Positions 17,693 to 26,666 of a DNA stretch of 64,000 nt are shown here, one piece after another. Each line of letters opens with the position of its first letter. The stretch's first letter is position 1. The position numbers and the translations under genes were made by a program. A model generated the notes under the pieces. It was not told the DNA's origin. It was given only the letters and a program-made list of their open reading frames with translations, and did not search any database. The stretch comes from JBEKCP01 sp049509515. GTDB taxonomy: Bacteria > Planctomycetota > Planctomycetia > Pirellulales > Thermoguttaceae. The DNA is taken from NCBI GenBank assembly GCA_049509515.1, contig JBEKZV010000001.1:186001-250000 (forward strand), written 5' to 3'.

Positions 17693-18568
17693 TTAAATCA
17701 ATTTAGGCCCTTGCGGCCAGAACAAGAGGTAAACCTTGTCCAGGCCGATGGTCAGGAAGAGGTCCAACAGGAGGATCGTGACGAACGAGGAGACGAAGGC
17801 GGTCGTGGCCGCCCGGCCCACCCCCTCCGCGCCGGCATCGCAATGAAACCCCCGGTAACAACTGATCAAGGCAATGGCGGCGCCGAAGAACAAGCTCTTG
17901 AAGACGCCGGCAAACACGTCGAAGCCACGGACGTAATCCTGCGCATGGACCAGGTAATGGTGCCGGTCGATCCCCAGCAGACAGATGCCGTAAAAAGCCC
18001 CGCCCAAGATCCCCACGAAGTCGGCCAGGATCGTCAGTGCGGGGATCAAGAGCAGGCAGCCGAGAAACCGCGGGACGACGAGGTAGTGGATCGGGTCGGC
18101 CCCCATGCTGGTCAGGGCGTCGATCTGCTCGGTGACCCGCATGGTCCCCAGCTCGGCGGCCATCGCGCTGCCGACCCTCCCGGCGAGCATCGTGGCCGCC
18201 AGCACCGGTCCCAGCTCGCGCACCAACGACAGGTTGATCATCGCCCCCAGCCCTGACTCCGCGTGCAAGATGTTGTGAAACTGGCTGTAGGCCTGCACTG
18301 CCAGGACCATGCCGATGAACGTCCCCGTCAGGGCCACCACCCCCAGGCTCTTGACGCCGATCTGATACATGGCCGGCACCAGGGCTTCCCACCGCGGACG
18401 GCGGGCGAGCAGCCAGCCGAGGGTTCGCAGTCCAAACAGCGAGAGGTTGCCCAGGCCCGCCACCCACTCGATTACCATTGCCCCCAGGTCGGCAACCGAG
18501 TCCGCCGCTGCCCGCGAGAGCCGCCAGGGGCGGGACCGGTCGTTCGGCATGTGAGTGTTCGGGGCCAT
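17693..18568 (-). CDS. mlaE: MlaE-type permease
   Basis: Inner-membrane permease of the MCE lipid transporter, 291 residues with five or six membrane helices. Family motifs include LTGTFIGMVLAVQAYSQF, LVRELGPVLAATMLAGRVGSAMAAELGTMRVTEQIDALTSMG and VPRFLGCLLLIPALT. The ATG at 18568 lies eight bases after AAGGTG; a GTG at 18577 is the alternative. First gene of the operon. With MlaF and MlaD it would move phospholipids between the membranes; direction is not shown by sequence. Confidence 0.92.
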   Translation of the reverse strand: MAPNTHMPNDRSRPWRLSRAAADSVADLGAMVIEWVAGLGNLSLFGLRTLGWLLARRPRWEALVPAMYQIGVKSLGVVALTGTFIGMVLAVQAYSQFHNILHAESGLGAMINLSLVRELGPVLAATMLAGRVGSAMAAELGTMRVTEQIDALTSMGADPIHYLVVPRFLGCLLLIPALTILADFVGILGGAFYGICLLGIDRHHYLVHAQDYVRGFDVFAGVFKSLFFGAAIALISCYRGFHCDAGAEGVGRAATTAFVSSFVTILLLDLFLTIGLDKVYLLFWPQGPKLI

Positions 18569-18873
18569 GTTTTCCACACCTTTTCAATCCCCCGATTTGC
18601 CACGGACAAATACGAACCCGCAGCGCGAGCGAGGGGCCGGAACATCGCTAATACTTACTTCGTCGGGTGGAACTTTGCGGCTTGAGCAAACTATAAGGGG
18701 TGATCCGCGGGGGTGATATGCGACAACTGGGTAAAATGGCTGCCGCCAAAGTGCCGGGAAATGGAGGAAATTCGTCAAGACCAGGTACCGCCCAGCACGA
18801 TCTCTAGAGCACTTTTCGGCCTTCGGGTTGCCCGATGGGCCGGCAGTTCCTCCGTGACAGGCGACGCAATGCC

Positions 18874-19275
18874 ATGACGCCGGTACCTCCGCCGAATTGT
18901 ACCCCCACCGAGTCACTCAAGACTGTCTCGTGGATGGACCGCTGGGCGGGGGCGTTGTTTCACTGGCTGCATGGGCCACTGGCCAGGCAGGCGGCCGGCG
19001 AGGTGGCACGGGAGTGCCGCCCGGCTCTCCTGTCCCGCGCGCTGGAGGCCATCGAGCCCATGTCCATCCCCCAATCGCTGGGCTATGTTCGGGCGCTGGC
19101 TCCCGGATTCGTCGACCGGGAGATCGATGCCGTAATCAGCCGCCGTCGGATCAGCCCGTCGTTACGCACCCGCATCTTCGCCGAAGCGATCGAGCAGGTG
19201 ATTGCGTTGGTCGTGGACGATATCGCTCGGCTCCGCTCGGCCACAGGATCGGCCCGAATGGCGAAGGCGGCCTGA
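18874..19275 (+). CDS. Hypothetical protein, 133 aa
   Basis: No family recognised. A predicted soluble helical protein with segments MDRWAGALFHWLHGPLARQAAG, IPQSLGYVRALAPGFVDREIDAVI and RIFAEAIEQVIALVVDDIARL. GC-rich third positions support coding. The start at 18874 is one of two in-frame ATGs (also 18835), and neither has a strong ribosome binding site. It is divergent from mlaE. The region after it (19280-19400) contains degenerate direct repeats built on TTGGTCGCCCCC. Confidence 0.5.
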   Translation: MTPVPPPNCTPTESLKTVSWMDRWAGALFHWLHGPLARQAAGEVARECRPALLSRALEAIEPMSIPQSLGYVRALAPGFVDREIDAVISRRRISPSLRTRIFAEAIEQVIALVVDDIARLRSATGSARMAKAA

Positions 19276-19449
19276 CCCCCACAAAGCCGCGCCCGTTGGT
19301 CGCGCCAATTGGTCGCCCCCGTTGCGCGCGCCGCGCCCCGTTGGTCGCCCCCATTGCTCACGCCTCGCCGGCCGATTGCAGGGGGTGCCACGGCCTATTA
19401 GAATGTGAGTTTTTCGGCCCTGGTGCATACCCGGGCAGCGAGGTGCGGG

Positions 19450-20745
19450 ATGAGTCGAGCTAAGAACCTGGTGGTGGCCCAAAGCGGCGGCCCCACCCCG
19501 GTGATCAACAGCAGCTTGCAAGGGATCATCGAGGCGGCGCGGGACCTCCGGGCCATCGGCACGGTCTACGGCGCCCGCCACGGCATCGAGGGGGTGCTGA
19601 AGGAGGAACTGCTGGGCCTGTCGGTCCAGCCGGCCGAGGAGGTGGGGCTGTTGCGGTTCACTCCGGCGGCGGGGTCCATCGGCACCTGCCGCTACAAGCT
19701 CAAGGCGGGCCAGGACGAGGATTTCCAGCGGACCCTCGACGTGCTCGAAGCTCACCAAGTGGGCTATTTCCTGTACATCGGCGGCAACGACTCGATGGAC
19801 ACGGCCAACAAGATCGCCCAACTGGCCCACCAACGGGGGCTGGACCTGGTGGCGGTCGGGGTCCCCAAGACGATCGACAACGACGTAGGGGACAGCGAGT
19901 TCCGGCTGATCGATCACACGCCCGGTTACGGCTCCGTGGCCCGCTACTGGATGCACATGGTCCAGAACGCCAACGAGGAGAACGCGGGCTCCTGCCCGGC
20001 CGATCCGGTCCTCGTGATGCAGGCGATGGGCCGCAAGATCGGGTTCATTCCGGCGGCGGCCCGGCTGGCCGATCCGGGGCGGCAGATGCCGCTGCAAATC
20101 TACCTGGCCGAGAGCCCCTGCGGGCTGCCGCAGTTGGCCCAACAGGTGAACGACCAGTTGCGGCGCTCGGGGCGGTGCCTGGTGGTCGTGAGCGAAGGGT
20201 TCGAGGTGGGCGAGCTGGGCGAGCTGCAGGACGCCTTCGGCCATACCTCGTTCGGCTCGACGAAGCTCAGCGTGGCTCAGGTCGTGGTGAACTATTTGAA
20301 CCACGTGGGCCTGGCGGCGAAGGGGGCGGCCCGGGGCAACGTCCCCGGCACCGACCAGCGGCATTCGATGGCCTATGCCTCGCCGGTGGACCTGGACGAG
20401 GCCTATGGCCTGGGGCAGACGGCGGCGGCCCTGGCGGCCGCCGGCCAGAGCGGTTTCATGGCCACGATCCTCCGCAATCCGGGGCCGGCGTACACCGTCC
20501 GCTACGATCGGGTGCCGCTCGGCGAGGTGGCCAACACCGAGCGGGCGTTTCCCGCCGGCTGGATCGCCCCCAGCGGCAACGACGTCAGCGACGAGTTCGT
20601 CCGCTACGCGCGGCCCCTGGTGGGCAACGACATGATCAGCCTGCCGATGGTCGACGGCCGCCAGCGGCTTGCGCAGCTCCGGCCGGCATTTGCGGAGAAG
20701 AAGCTCCCGGCGTACGTCCCACAGGCCGAGCGGAAGAAAGGATGA
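19450..20745 (+). CDS. pfp: Pyrophosphate-dependent 6-phosphofructokinase
   Basis: Phosphorylates fructose 6-phosphate with PPi, reversibly (EC 2.7.1.90). In this 431-residue protein, residues 111-115 are GGNDS, with Asp114 at the position where ATP-dependent enzymes have Gly. PKTIDND (139-145) has Lys140 where ATP enzymes have Gly, and these two residues are the known PPi-specificity markers. GYGSVARY and MGRKIGFIPAAARLAD contact the sugar phosphate. The start at 19450 (MSRAKNLVVAQSGGP) fits the family; 19405 would add an odd leader. The HAD gene starts one base after its stop, so they are translationally linked. Confidence 0.9.
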   Translation: MSRAKNLVVAQSGGPTPVINSSLQGIIEAARDLRAIGTVYGARHGIEGVLKEELLGLSVQPAEEVGLLRFTPAAGSIGTCRYKLKAGQDEDFQRTLDVLEAHQVGYFLYIGGNDSMDTANKIAQLAHQRGLDLVAVGVPKTIDNDVGDSEFRLIDHTPGYGSVARYWMHMVQNANEENAGSCPADPVLVMQAMGRKIGFIPAAARLADPGRQMPLQIYLAESPCGLPQLAQQVNDQLRRSGRCLVVVSEGFEVGELGELQDAFGHTSFGSTKLSVAQVVVNYLNHVGLAAKGAARGNVPGTDQRHSMAYASPVDLDEAYGLGQTAAALAAAGQSGFMATILRNPGPAYTVRYDRVPLGEVANTERAFPAGWIAPSGNDVSDEFVRYARPLVGNDMISLPMVDGRQRLAQLRPAFAEKKLPAYVPQAERKKG

Positions 20746-20746
20746 C

Positions 20747-21613
20747 ATGTTCGATTTCGCGGCACAGCACCCGTGGCTCGTCGGGATCGATTCCGACGGC
20801 TGCGCGTTCGACACGATGGAGCTGAAGCAGAAGGAGTGCTTCACGCCGAACACGATCAAGTTCTACGGGCTGCAAGGGGTGAGCAAGTACGCCCGGGAGG
20901 CCTGCGATTTCGTGAACTTGTATTCGAAGAGCCGGGGGATCAACCGCTTTCCGGCGCTGGTGGAGGAGTTGGAATGGACGGCCCGGCGGCCCGAGGTCCG
21001 GGCCCGGGGCATCCAGGTGCGGGTCCCGCCGGCCCTGAAGGACTGGGTCCGCCACGAGCCGAAGCTGGGCAACCCGGCGCTGGCGGAGGCGGTCCGCCGG
21101 AGCGACGACGCGGACTTGGAGCACGCCCTGGAATGGTCTCAGGCGGTCAACCGGGCCGTCGAAGACATGGTCCACGGCGTGCCCCCCTTCCCGTTCGTCC
21201 GCGAGTGCCTGGAAAAGCTGGCGGGCCGCGCGGATATCCTGGTGGTTTCCGCCACGCCGCAGGAAGCGCTCCAGCGGGAATGGGCCGAGCACGACCTGGC
21301 CAAGTACGTCGTGGCCATCTTGGGCCAGGAGAGCGGCACGAAGAGAGAATTCCTGGGGACTGCCGGAAACTACCCGCCCGAGCACGCCCTGATGATCGGC
21401 GACGCCCCGGGCGACTACAAGGCGGCGGTGGCCAACAAGGCCCTGTATTTCCCGATCAACCCCGGCGCGGAGGAGGCAAGCTGGCGGCGGCTGTTCGAGG
21501 AGGGAATCGAGCGGTTCCTGTCCGGCGAGTTTGCCGGCCGGTACCAGGAGGATCTCCTGGCCGAGTTCGAGCGTTACCTGCCCGAGCGTCCGCCCTGGCC
21601 GGTGGTGGAATAG
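20747..21613 (+). CDS. HAD-superfamily hydrolase
   Basis: A 288-residue phosphohydrolase-fold protein. Motif I is IDSDGCAFD (Asp15, Asp17), motif II is the Ser in VSATP, Lys in SGTKREF serves as motif III, and motif IV is MIGDAPGDYKAA. The insertion between motif I and II (about 25-150) is a helical cap. The sugar-phosphate or other substrate is unknown. It begins one base after the pfp stop, using GAAAGGA inside pfp as ribosome binding site, so its role is probably tied to that step, perhaps clearing a phosphorylated by-product. This is inference from position only. Confidence 0.8.
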   Translation: MFDFAAQHPWLVGIDSDGCAFDTMELKQKECFTPNTIKFYGLQGVSKYAREACDFVNLYSKSRGINRFPALVEELEWTARRPEVRARGIQVRVPPALKDWVRHEPKLGNPALAEAVRRSDDADLEHALEWSQAVNRAVEDMVHGVPPFPFVRECLEKLAGRADILVVSATPQEALQREWAEHDLAKYVVAILGQESGTKREFLGTAGNYPPEHALMIGDAPGDYKAAVANKALYFPINPGAEEASWRRLFEEGIERFLSGEFAGRYQEDLLAEFERYLPERPPWPVVE

Positions 21614-21684
21614 TTCTCAGTTCTCAGTTCTCAGTGCTTGAACTGACGACTGACGACTGACGACTGACAACTGACCCCTGACAC
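21614..21684. repeat. Two heptamer arrays (TTCTCAG x3, CTGACGA x6)
   Basis: TTCTCAG repeats at 21614-21634, followed after eight bases by six CTGACNN units at 21643-21684. Together they fill nearly the whole gap between the HAD gene and gnd. Confidence 0.85.
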
Positions 21685-21696
21685 CTAAAGATTCCC

Positions 21697-23133
21697 ATGA
21701 CAACGCAGTGCGACTTCGGCCTGATCGGCCTGGCGGTGATGGGCGAGAACCTGGCGCTGAACGTCGAGAGCCGCGGGTTCTCGGTGGCCGTGTTCAACCG
21801 CACCACGAGCAAGGTGGACGACTTCGTGCACGGCCGCGCGCGGGGCAAGAACTTCCGCGGCTGCCACACGCTGGAAGAGCTGGTGGCCAGCCTCAAGCGG
21901 CCGCGGAAGGTCATGCTCATGGTCAAGGCGGGCCCGGCCGTCGATGAGTTCATCGAGCGGCTGATCCCGCTCCTGGAGCCGGGCGACGTGCTGATCGACG
22001 GCGGCAATACCCTCTTCAGCGATACCGAGCGGCGGACGCAGTACGTCGAGTCGCGGGGGCTGCTTTACATCGGCACGGGCGTGTCCGGCGGCGAGGAGGG
22101 GGCCTTGAAAGGCCCGAGCATGATGCCCGGCGGCAGCGAACAGGCCTGGCCCCTGGTGAAGCCCATTTTCCAGGCCATCGCCGCCAAGGTGGGCCCCAAG
22201 GGGGACATCCCCTGTTGCGAGTGGGTCGGCCCGCGCGGCGCCGGCCACTACGTCAAGATGGTCCACAACGGCATCGAGTACGGCGACATGCAGTTGATTT
22301 GCGAGGCGTACTGGGTGCTCAAGCAGGCCCTGGGCCTGGGCAACGAAGACCTGTACCGCGTGTTCGCCGAGTGGAACCGCGGCGAGCTGTCCAGCTACCT
22401 CGTCGAGATCACCCGCGACATCTTCAGTGTCCGCGACCCCGAGACCGGCCGCGACCTGGTGGACCTGGTGATGGACACGGCCGGGGCGAAGGGCACCGGC
22501 AAGTGGATGAGCCAGTTGGCGCTGGACCTGGGCGTGCCCAGCACGCTGGTGACCGAGGCGGTCTATGCCCGCTCGCTCTCGGCGATGCGTGACGCACGGT
22601 TGCGGGCCGCGGGGGTGCTCGGGGGGCCGTCGGGCCGCTACGAGGGCGAGCCGGGCGGGTTCATCGACGAGGTCCGCGCGGCGCTCTACGCCTCCAAGAT
22701 CGTCAGCTATGCCCAGGGCTTCGTGCAGATGCAGGCCGCGGCCGCCGAGCACCACTGGCCGCTGGCCTTCGGCTCGATTGCCCTCTTGTGGCGGGGGGGC
22801 TGCATCATCCGCGCCGTCTTCCTCGAGCGGATCAAGGAGGCCTTCGACGCCGAGCCGAAGCTCGAGAACCTGCTCTTGGCTCCCTATTTCCAGGAGGCGG
22901 TCCGCAAGGCCCAGGGGGCCTGGCGAAACGTCGTGGCCACGGCCGTCCGCCTGGGCATCCCCACGCCCGCCTTCTCCTCGGCCCTGGCCTACTACGACGG
23001 CTACCGCTCGGGGCGGCTGCCGGCCAACCTGCTCCAGGCCCAGCGGGACTATTTCGGCGCCCACACGTATAATCGCCTGGACCGTGAGGGCGTGTTCCAC
23101 AGCGACTGGCTGGCGTTGCGGAGGCAACCGTAG
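21697..23133 (+). CDS. gnd: 6-phosphogluconate dehydrogenase, decarboxylating
   Basis: Oxidises 6-phosphogluconate to ribulose 5-phosphate and CO2, making NADPH (EC 1.1.1.44). The 478-residue length is that of the long dimeric form. GLIGLAVMGENLALN (8-22) binds the cofactor and NRTT downstream is the NADP-preferring motif. Lys187 and Glu194 in KMVHNGIEYGDM match the catalytic Lys/Glu pair of the family. GTGKWMSQLALDLGVPS and HTYNRLDREG complete the substrate site. Together with zwf at 25073 it covers both dehydrogenases of the oxidative pentose phosphate pathway; no lactonase gene is seen here. Confidence 0.95.
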   Translation: MTTQCDFGLIGLAVMGENLALNVESRGFSVAVFNRTTSKVDDFVHGRARGKNFRGCHTLEELVASLKRPRKVMLMVKAGPAVDEFIERLIPLLEPGDVLIDGGNTLFSDTERRTQYVESRGLLYIGTGVSGGEEGALKGPSMMPGGSEQAWPLVKPIFQAIAAKVGPKGDIPCCEWVGPRGAGHYVKMVHNGIEYGDMQLICEAYWVLKQALGLGNEDLYRVFAEWNRGELSSYLVEITRDIFSVRDPETGRDLVDLVMDTAGAKGTGKWMSQLALDLGVPSTLVTEAVYARSLSAMRDARLRAAGVLGGPSGRYEGEPGGFIDEVRAALYASKIVSYAQGFVQMQAAAAEHHWPLAFGSIALLWRGGCIIRAVFLERIKEAFDAEPKLENLLLAPYFQEAVRKAQGAWRNVVATAVRLGIPTPAFSSALAYYDGYRSGRLPANLLQAQRDYFGAHTYNRLDREGVFHSDWLALRRQP

Positions 23134-23140
23134 GAGTGCG

Positions 23141-23216
23141 GTCAGTTGTCCGTTGTCCGTTGTCAGTAGGCGGCGGCTGAGGGTTCGCGACTGACAACTG
23201 ACGACTGACAACTGAC
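23141..23216. repeat. Opposed heptamer arrays (GTCAGTT/GTCCGTT and CTGACAA)
   Basis: Four units at 23141-23168 and nearly four CTGACAA/CTGACGA units at 23191-23216. The two arrays are approximate reverse complements and can form a hairpin between gnd and the SDR gene. Confidence 0.8.
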
Positions 23217-23242
23217 GTCTTCAGAAGAAAGCGACGGCGGTG

Positions 23243-24025
23243 ATGAACGAAGCCTTCCTGAAGGACCTGTTCGGACTGGACGGCCAGACCGCCGTGGTGA
23301 TCGGCGGGGCCGGGGTGCTGGGCGCGGCCTTGTGCCGCGGGCTGGGACAGGCCGGCGCCCGGGTCGTCGTGGCCGACGTCGCCCAGGCGCCCTGCCGGCA
23401 GCGGGTCGCCGAGCTGGAGGCGTGCGGCGTCCGGGCCGGCTTCGCACTGGTGGACGTGACCCGCCGCGAGTCGATCGAGGCCCTGCTGGCCGCCACCCTC
23501 GACGAGACCGGCCGGGCCGACATCCTCGTGAACTGCGCCGGGGTGAACGTGGGCAGCCCGTTCCTGGACGCCAGCGACGCCGACTGGGACCGCATCATGG
23601 CGATCAACCTCCGCGGCGTGTTCCAGGCGTGCCAGGTCTTCGGCCGGCACATGGTCGAAGCCGGCGGCGGGGCCATCGTCAACATCGGCAGCGTGACCTC
23701 GCACCTGCCGCTCTCCAGGGTCTTCGCCTACGCGACCTCGAAGGCGGGCGTGCTGAACCTCTCCCGCAACGTCGCCCACGAGTTCGGCGCCAAGGGCGTC
23801 CGCGTGAACGTGATCTGCCCGGGCTTCTTCCCCGCCGAGCAGAACCGCAAGCTGTTGGACGCCGAGCGGATCGACAATATCATGCGCGGCACGCCCATGC
23901 GGCGCTTCGGCGAGCCGGAGGAACTGGTCGGGGCCCTGCTCTTGTTGGTCTCGCGGAAGGCGGGCAGTTTCATCACCGGCACGCACGTCAACGTGGACGG
24001 CGGCTTTACCGCCGCGTGGTTCTAA
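23243..24025 (+). CDS. SDR-family NAD(P)-dependent oxidoreductase
   Basis: A 260-residue classical short-chain dehydrogenase. The dinucleotide loop is GGAGVLG (21-27), LVNCAGVN is the NNAG-like motif, Ser in NIGSVTS with Tyr163 and Lys167 (YATSK) form the catalytic triad, and RVNVICPGFF precedes the substrate loop. The opening FLKDLFGLDGQTAVVIGG resembles enzymes annotated as gluconate or mannonate oxidoreductases, and the location between gnd and zwf supports a sugar-acid substrate, but this is inference. ATG at 23243; a GTG at 23240 is adjacent. Confidence 0.87.
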   Translation: MNEAFLKDLFGLDGQTAVVIGGAGVLGAALCRGLGQAGARVVVADVAQAPCRQRVAELEACGVRAGFALVDVTRRESIEALLAATLDETGRADILVNCAGVNVGSPFLDASDADWDRIMAINLRGVFQACQVFGRHMVEAGGGAIVNIGSVTSHLPLSRVFAYATSKAGVLNLSRNVAHEFGAKGVRVNVICPGFFPAEQNRKLLDAERIDNIMRGTPMRRFGEPEELVGALLLLVSRKAGSFITGTHVNVDGGFTAAWF

Positions 24026-24054
24026 CGAATAATGAAGCATGAAGGGGATGAAAG

Positions 24055-24075
24055 CCCCCGGATTGCATCCGGGGG
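24055..24075 (+). terminator. Strong hairpin after the SDR gene
   Basis: CCCCCGGAT (24055-24063), a 3-base loop and ATCCGGGGG (24067-24075) form a perfect 9-bp stem 30 bases after the SDR stop. No T-tract follows, so termination is possible but not clear. It may instead be another dispersed palindrome. Confidence 0.4.
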
Positions 24076-24118
24076 ATGGGGGATAAGGGTTACGCCACGC
24101 GCGTTTGAGGGGGCGGGA

Positions 24119-25066
24119 ATGAACGACAAGGACACGGAGATTGTAATTCCCTTTCTCGTTGCATTAGTTATTGCGGTGGCCGCGATCTCCGCCCGTGGCG
24201 AGCCTCCCGCGGCGGGACCGTCCGGCCCGCAGATCGGCACGACGTTGATTTATGAGATCGATAAGGCGGCAATCGAAAAGGACGCGGCCATTGGGACGAA
24301 GGTGGTTGACGTGCTCAATAGGCGCGCCAACCCCGGCTGGTGGCCGGCAGCACGGGTACGGCGCCTTAACGACGGCCGCATCGAGGTCGGCGTCTACGGC
24401 AACGACGCGGAGAAGGCCAAGACGATCGAGCGGATTGCGGACCGAACCGGCACCCTGGAGTTCCGGATCGTGGCGACTCGGCACGACGATCTCCCGCTGA
24501 TCGAGCGCGGGCTGGCCGAGCCGAAGTCGCGGGCGTTGAAGGGCCCGGACGGCCTACTCCAGGCGAAGTGGGTCCGCGTCGATTCCAAGGAAGAGAAAGC
24601 GTTCACGGGCAATCGCGAGTTGGCCACGCGGGCGGTCAAATCCGGTGGCCTGGAAGTGCTCGTCAAGGTCGGGCCCTACGACGTAGGCGGGGAGGACCTC
24701 CGGCGAGTCGCTGCGGGCGTCGACGACGCGACCACCACGCCCTGTGTGAACATCCAGTTCAGCAGCAGGGGCGCCGAGCTTTTTGGACGCCTGACCACGG
24801 AGAACCTGCCCACCGAGGGATTCCACCGGCAGCTCGGCATCATTCTCGACGGCGTCGTCCACTCGGCGCCTCGCATCAACTCGGCGGTTTATGAGCGGGC
24901 CATGATCACCGGCAACTTCACCCCGCAGGAGGTCGACGACATCGTGGCCGTTCTCAATGCAGGAAGCCTGCCGGCCCGGATCAAGCTCGTCGAGAAGCGG
25001 CAGAGCAAGGATGCCGGCCCGGCCAAGGGCCCCGCGGACAAACAGCCGCCGCCCAAAAGTGAGTGA
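24119..25066 (+). CDS. Exported protein resembling the SecD periplasmic (P1) domain
   Basis: A 315-residue protein with an N-terminal signal or anchor (residues 8-26), then a domain similar to the head and base of SecD P1: KAKTIERIADRTGTLEFRIVAT and the closing VLNAGSLPARIKLVEKRQ match the SecD pattern ('RxGxLEFR', 'L(N/R)AGALPAP'). VVHSAPRINSAVYERAMITGNFTPQE also follows SecD. The membrane helices of SecD are absent, so it cannot be the translocase subunit. The tail is Lys/Pro-rich. Start chosen at 24119 because upstream sequence is repeat-like. zwf begins 6 bases after its stop, suggesting one transcript. Confidence 0.75.
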   Translation: MNDKDTEIVIPFLVALVIAVAAISARGEPPAAGPSGPQIGTTLIYEIDKAAIEKDAAIGTKVVDVLNRRANPGWWPAARVRRLNDGRIEVGVYGNDAEKAKTIERIADRTGTLEFRIVATRHDDLPLIERGLAEPKSRALKGPDGLLQAKWVRVDSKEEKAFTGNRELATRAVKSGGLEVLVKVGPYDVGGEDLRRVAAGVDDATTTPCVNIQFSSRGAELFGRLTTENLPTEGFHRQLGIILDGVVHSAPRINSAVYERAMITGNFTPQEVDDIVAVLNAGSLPARIKLVEKRQSKDAGPAKGPADKQPPPKSE

Positions 25067-25072
25067 TCCGCC

Positions 25073-26536
25073 ATGCCTTGGACGCTCATCATCTTCGGGG
25101 CCTCCGGGGACGTGACCAGCCGCAAGCTGATCCCGGCCCTCTACGAGCTTTTGCGCAAGCAGCGGCTGCCGGAGCCGCTGCGGATCGTCGGGTTCTCGCG
25201 GAGCCCGTTCAGCCACGAGGAGTGGCGCGGGCGGCTGGCCGAATCGACGGCCCGCTACCTGGGCGACACGTTCGACCCGTCGCTCTGGTCCCGCCTGGCC
25301 GCGTCGATTTTCTACCACGCGGGGGACATCGGCCGCAGCGAGGATTTCGCGGCCCTGGGGAAGTTTCTCGGCCAGATCGAGGGGCCGGCCCCGGCCGGGC
25401 GAGTCTACTACCTGGCCACCGCCCCGCAGTTCTTTCAGCCCGCGATCGCCGAGCTCGGCGCGGCGCACCTGGCGGACGCGGGCTCCGCGCCCCGCCGCGT
25501 GGTCATTGAAAAGCCCTTCGGCACCGACCTGGCCAGCGCCCGCCAGTTGAACCAGGCCGTGCACCGCGTTTTTGCCGAGGACCAGGTGTATCGCATCGAC
25601 CACTACCTGGGCAAGGAGACAGTCCAGAACCTGCTGGTGCTGCGGTTCGCCAACAGCATCTTCGAGCCCGTCTGGAACCGCAACTTCATCGACCACGTGC
25701 AGATCACCGTGGCCGAGGAGCTGACGATCGGGCACCGCGCGGCCTACTACGACGCGGTCGGCGTCCTGCGGGACATGTTTCAGAACCACCTCCTGCAGCT
25801 CTTGACGCTCACAGCCATGGAGCCGCCCTGCGCCTACGAGGCGGACACGATCCGCGACGAGAAGGTCAAGGTGCTGCGGGCCGTCCGGCCGATGACCCGC
25901 CAGGAGGTCGCCGAGGGCACGATCCGCGGCCAGTACCGCAAGTACCGCGACGAGCCGGGGGTGCCGCCGGACAGCCGCACTGCCACCTTCGCCGCCGTGC
26001 GGTTCCTGGTGGACAACTGGCGGTGGCAGGGGGTGCCCTTTTTCTTGCGGAGCGGCAAGGCGATGCCCTGCCAGACCACGCAGATCGTCATCCAGTTCCG
26101 CCAGCCGCCGCACCTGTTGTTTGCCGGCGGCCCGCGCGATGCCGCCGACTCGAACCGCCTGGTGATCCAGGTCCAGCCGGCCGAGGGCATCCAAGTACAC
26201 TTCTACACCAAGGTGCCCGACGCCGGCATGAAACTGCGGCAGACCGACCTGAGCTTCCAATACCACGAGCAGTTTCGCGGGCCGATGCCCGAGGCCTACC
26301 AGCGGCTGCTCCTGGACGTGATCCACGGCGACGCCAGCCTGTTCACCCGGGCCGACGAGGTCGAGCTGGCCTGGACGATCGTCGACTCGATCGCCGCGGC
26401 GTGGGCCGAGGGGGGCGAGCCGCCGCTGGCCTTCTACGAGGCGGGAGATTGGGGACCGCCGCTGGCGGCCGCCTGGATCGCCCGCCAGAATCGCCAGTGG
26501 TTCGACTACTGCCCGGTGCTCGGGCACGGCGGCTAG
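25073..26536 (+). CDS. zwf: Glucose-6-phosphate 1-dehydrogenase
   Basis: First enzyme of the oxidative pentose phosphate pathway (EC 1.1.1.49), 487 residues as usual. FGASGDVTSRKL (8-19) is the cofactor-binding GASGDLA/T motif. RIDHYLGKETVQN (about 175-187) is the signature, with catalytic His177 region and Lys181. SGKAM in FFLRSGKAMPC binds substrate. Translationally close to the SecD-like gene. No pgl or opcA follows. Confidence 0.95.
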   Translation: MPWTLIIFGASGDVTSRKLIPALYELLRKQRLPEPLRIVGFSRSPFSHEEWRGRLAESTARYLGDTFDPSLWSRLAASIFYHAGDIGRSEDFAALGKFLGQIEGPAPAGRVYYLATAPQFFQPAIAELGAAHLADAGSAPRRVVIEKPFGTDLASARQLNQAVHRVFAEDQVYRIDHYLGKETVQNLLVLRFANSIFEPVWNRNFIDHVQITVAEELTIGHRAAYYDAVGVLRDMFQNHLLQLLTLTAMEPPCAYEADTIRDEKVKVLRAVRPMTRQEVAEGTIRGQYRKYRDEPGVPPDSRTATFAAVRFLVDNWRWQGVPFFLRSGKAMPCQTTQIVIQFRQPPHLLFAGGPRDAADSNRLVIQVQPAEGIQVHFYTKVPDAGMKLRQTDLSFQYHEQFRGPMPEAYQRLLLDVIHGDASLFTRADEVELAWTIVDSIAAAWAEGGEPPLAFYEAGDWGPPLAAAWIARQNRQWFDYCPVLGHGG

Positions 26537-26569
26537 GGAAAGACCTTCACGCTCTGCATTCGGCCGTAA

Positions 26570-26645
26570 GGGGACAGGCACATTTTTCGGCCGTCGAGCC
26601 ATGCGCAGCAAGACAAGTAGCGGGCCGAAAAATGAGCCAGTCCCC
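26570..26645. repeat. Imperfect inverted repeat, family A
   Basis: Arms 26570-26592 and 26623-26645 are complementary at 21 of 23 positions, starting GGGGACAGGCAC and ending GAGCCAGTCCCC. It lies exactly where the Bro-N-like reading frame loses similarity. Confidence 0.75.
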
Positions 26646-26666
26646 GGCGGCCTGTGAACAGTTACG

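Noticed and set aside
19162..20859. A 565-codon minus-strand frame opposite the PPi-PFK gene
   Set aside because: The plus strand encodes an unmistakable phosphofructokinase; the antisense product has no recognisable motif.
21643..21684. Tandem repeats as a possible CRISPR array
   Set aside because: Units are seven bases without spacers and no cas gene is in the window.
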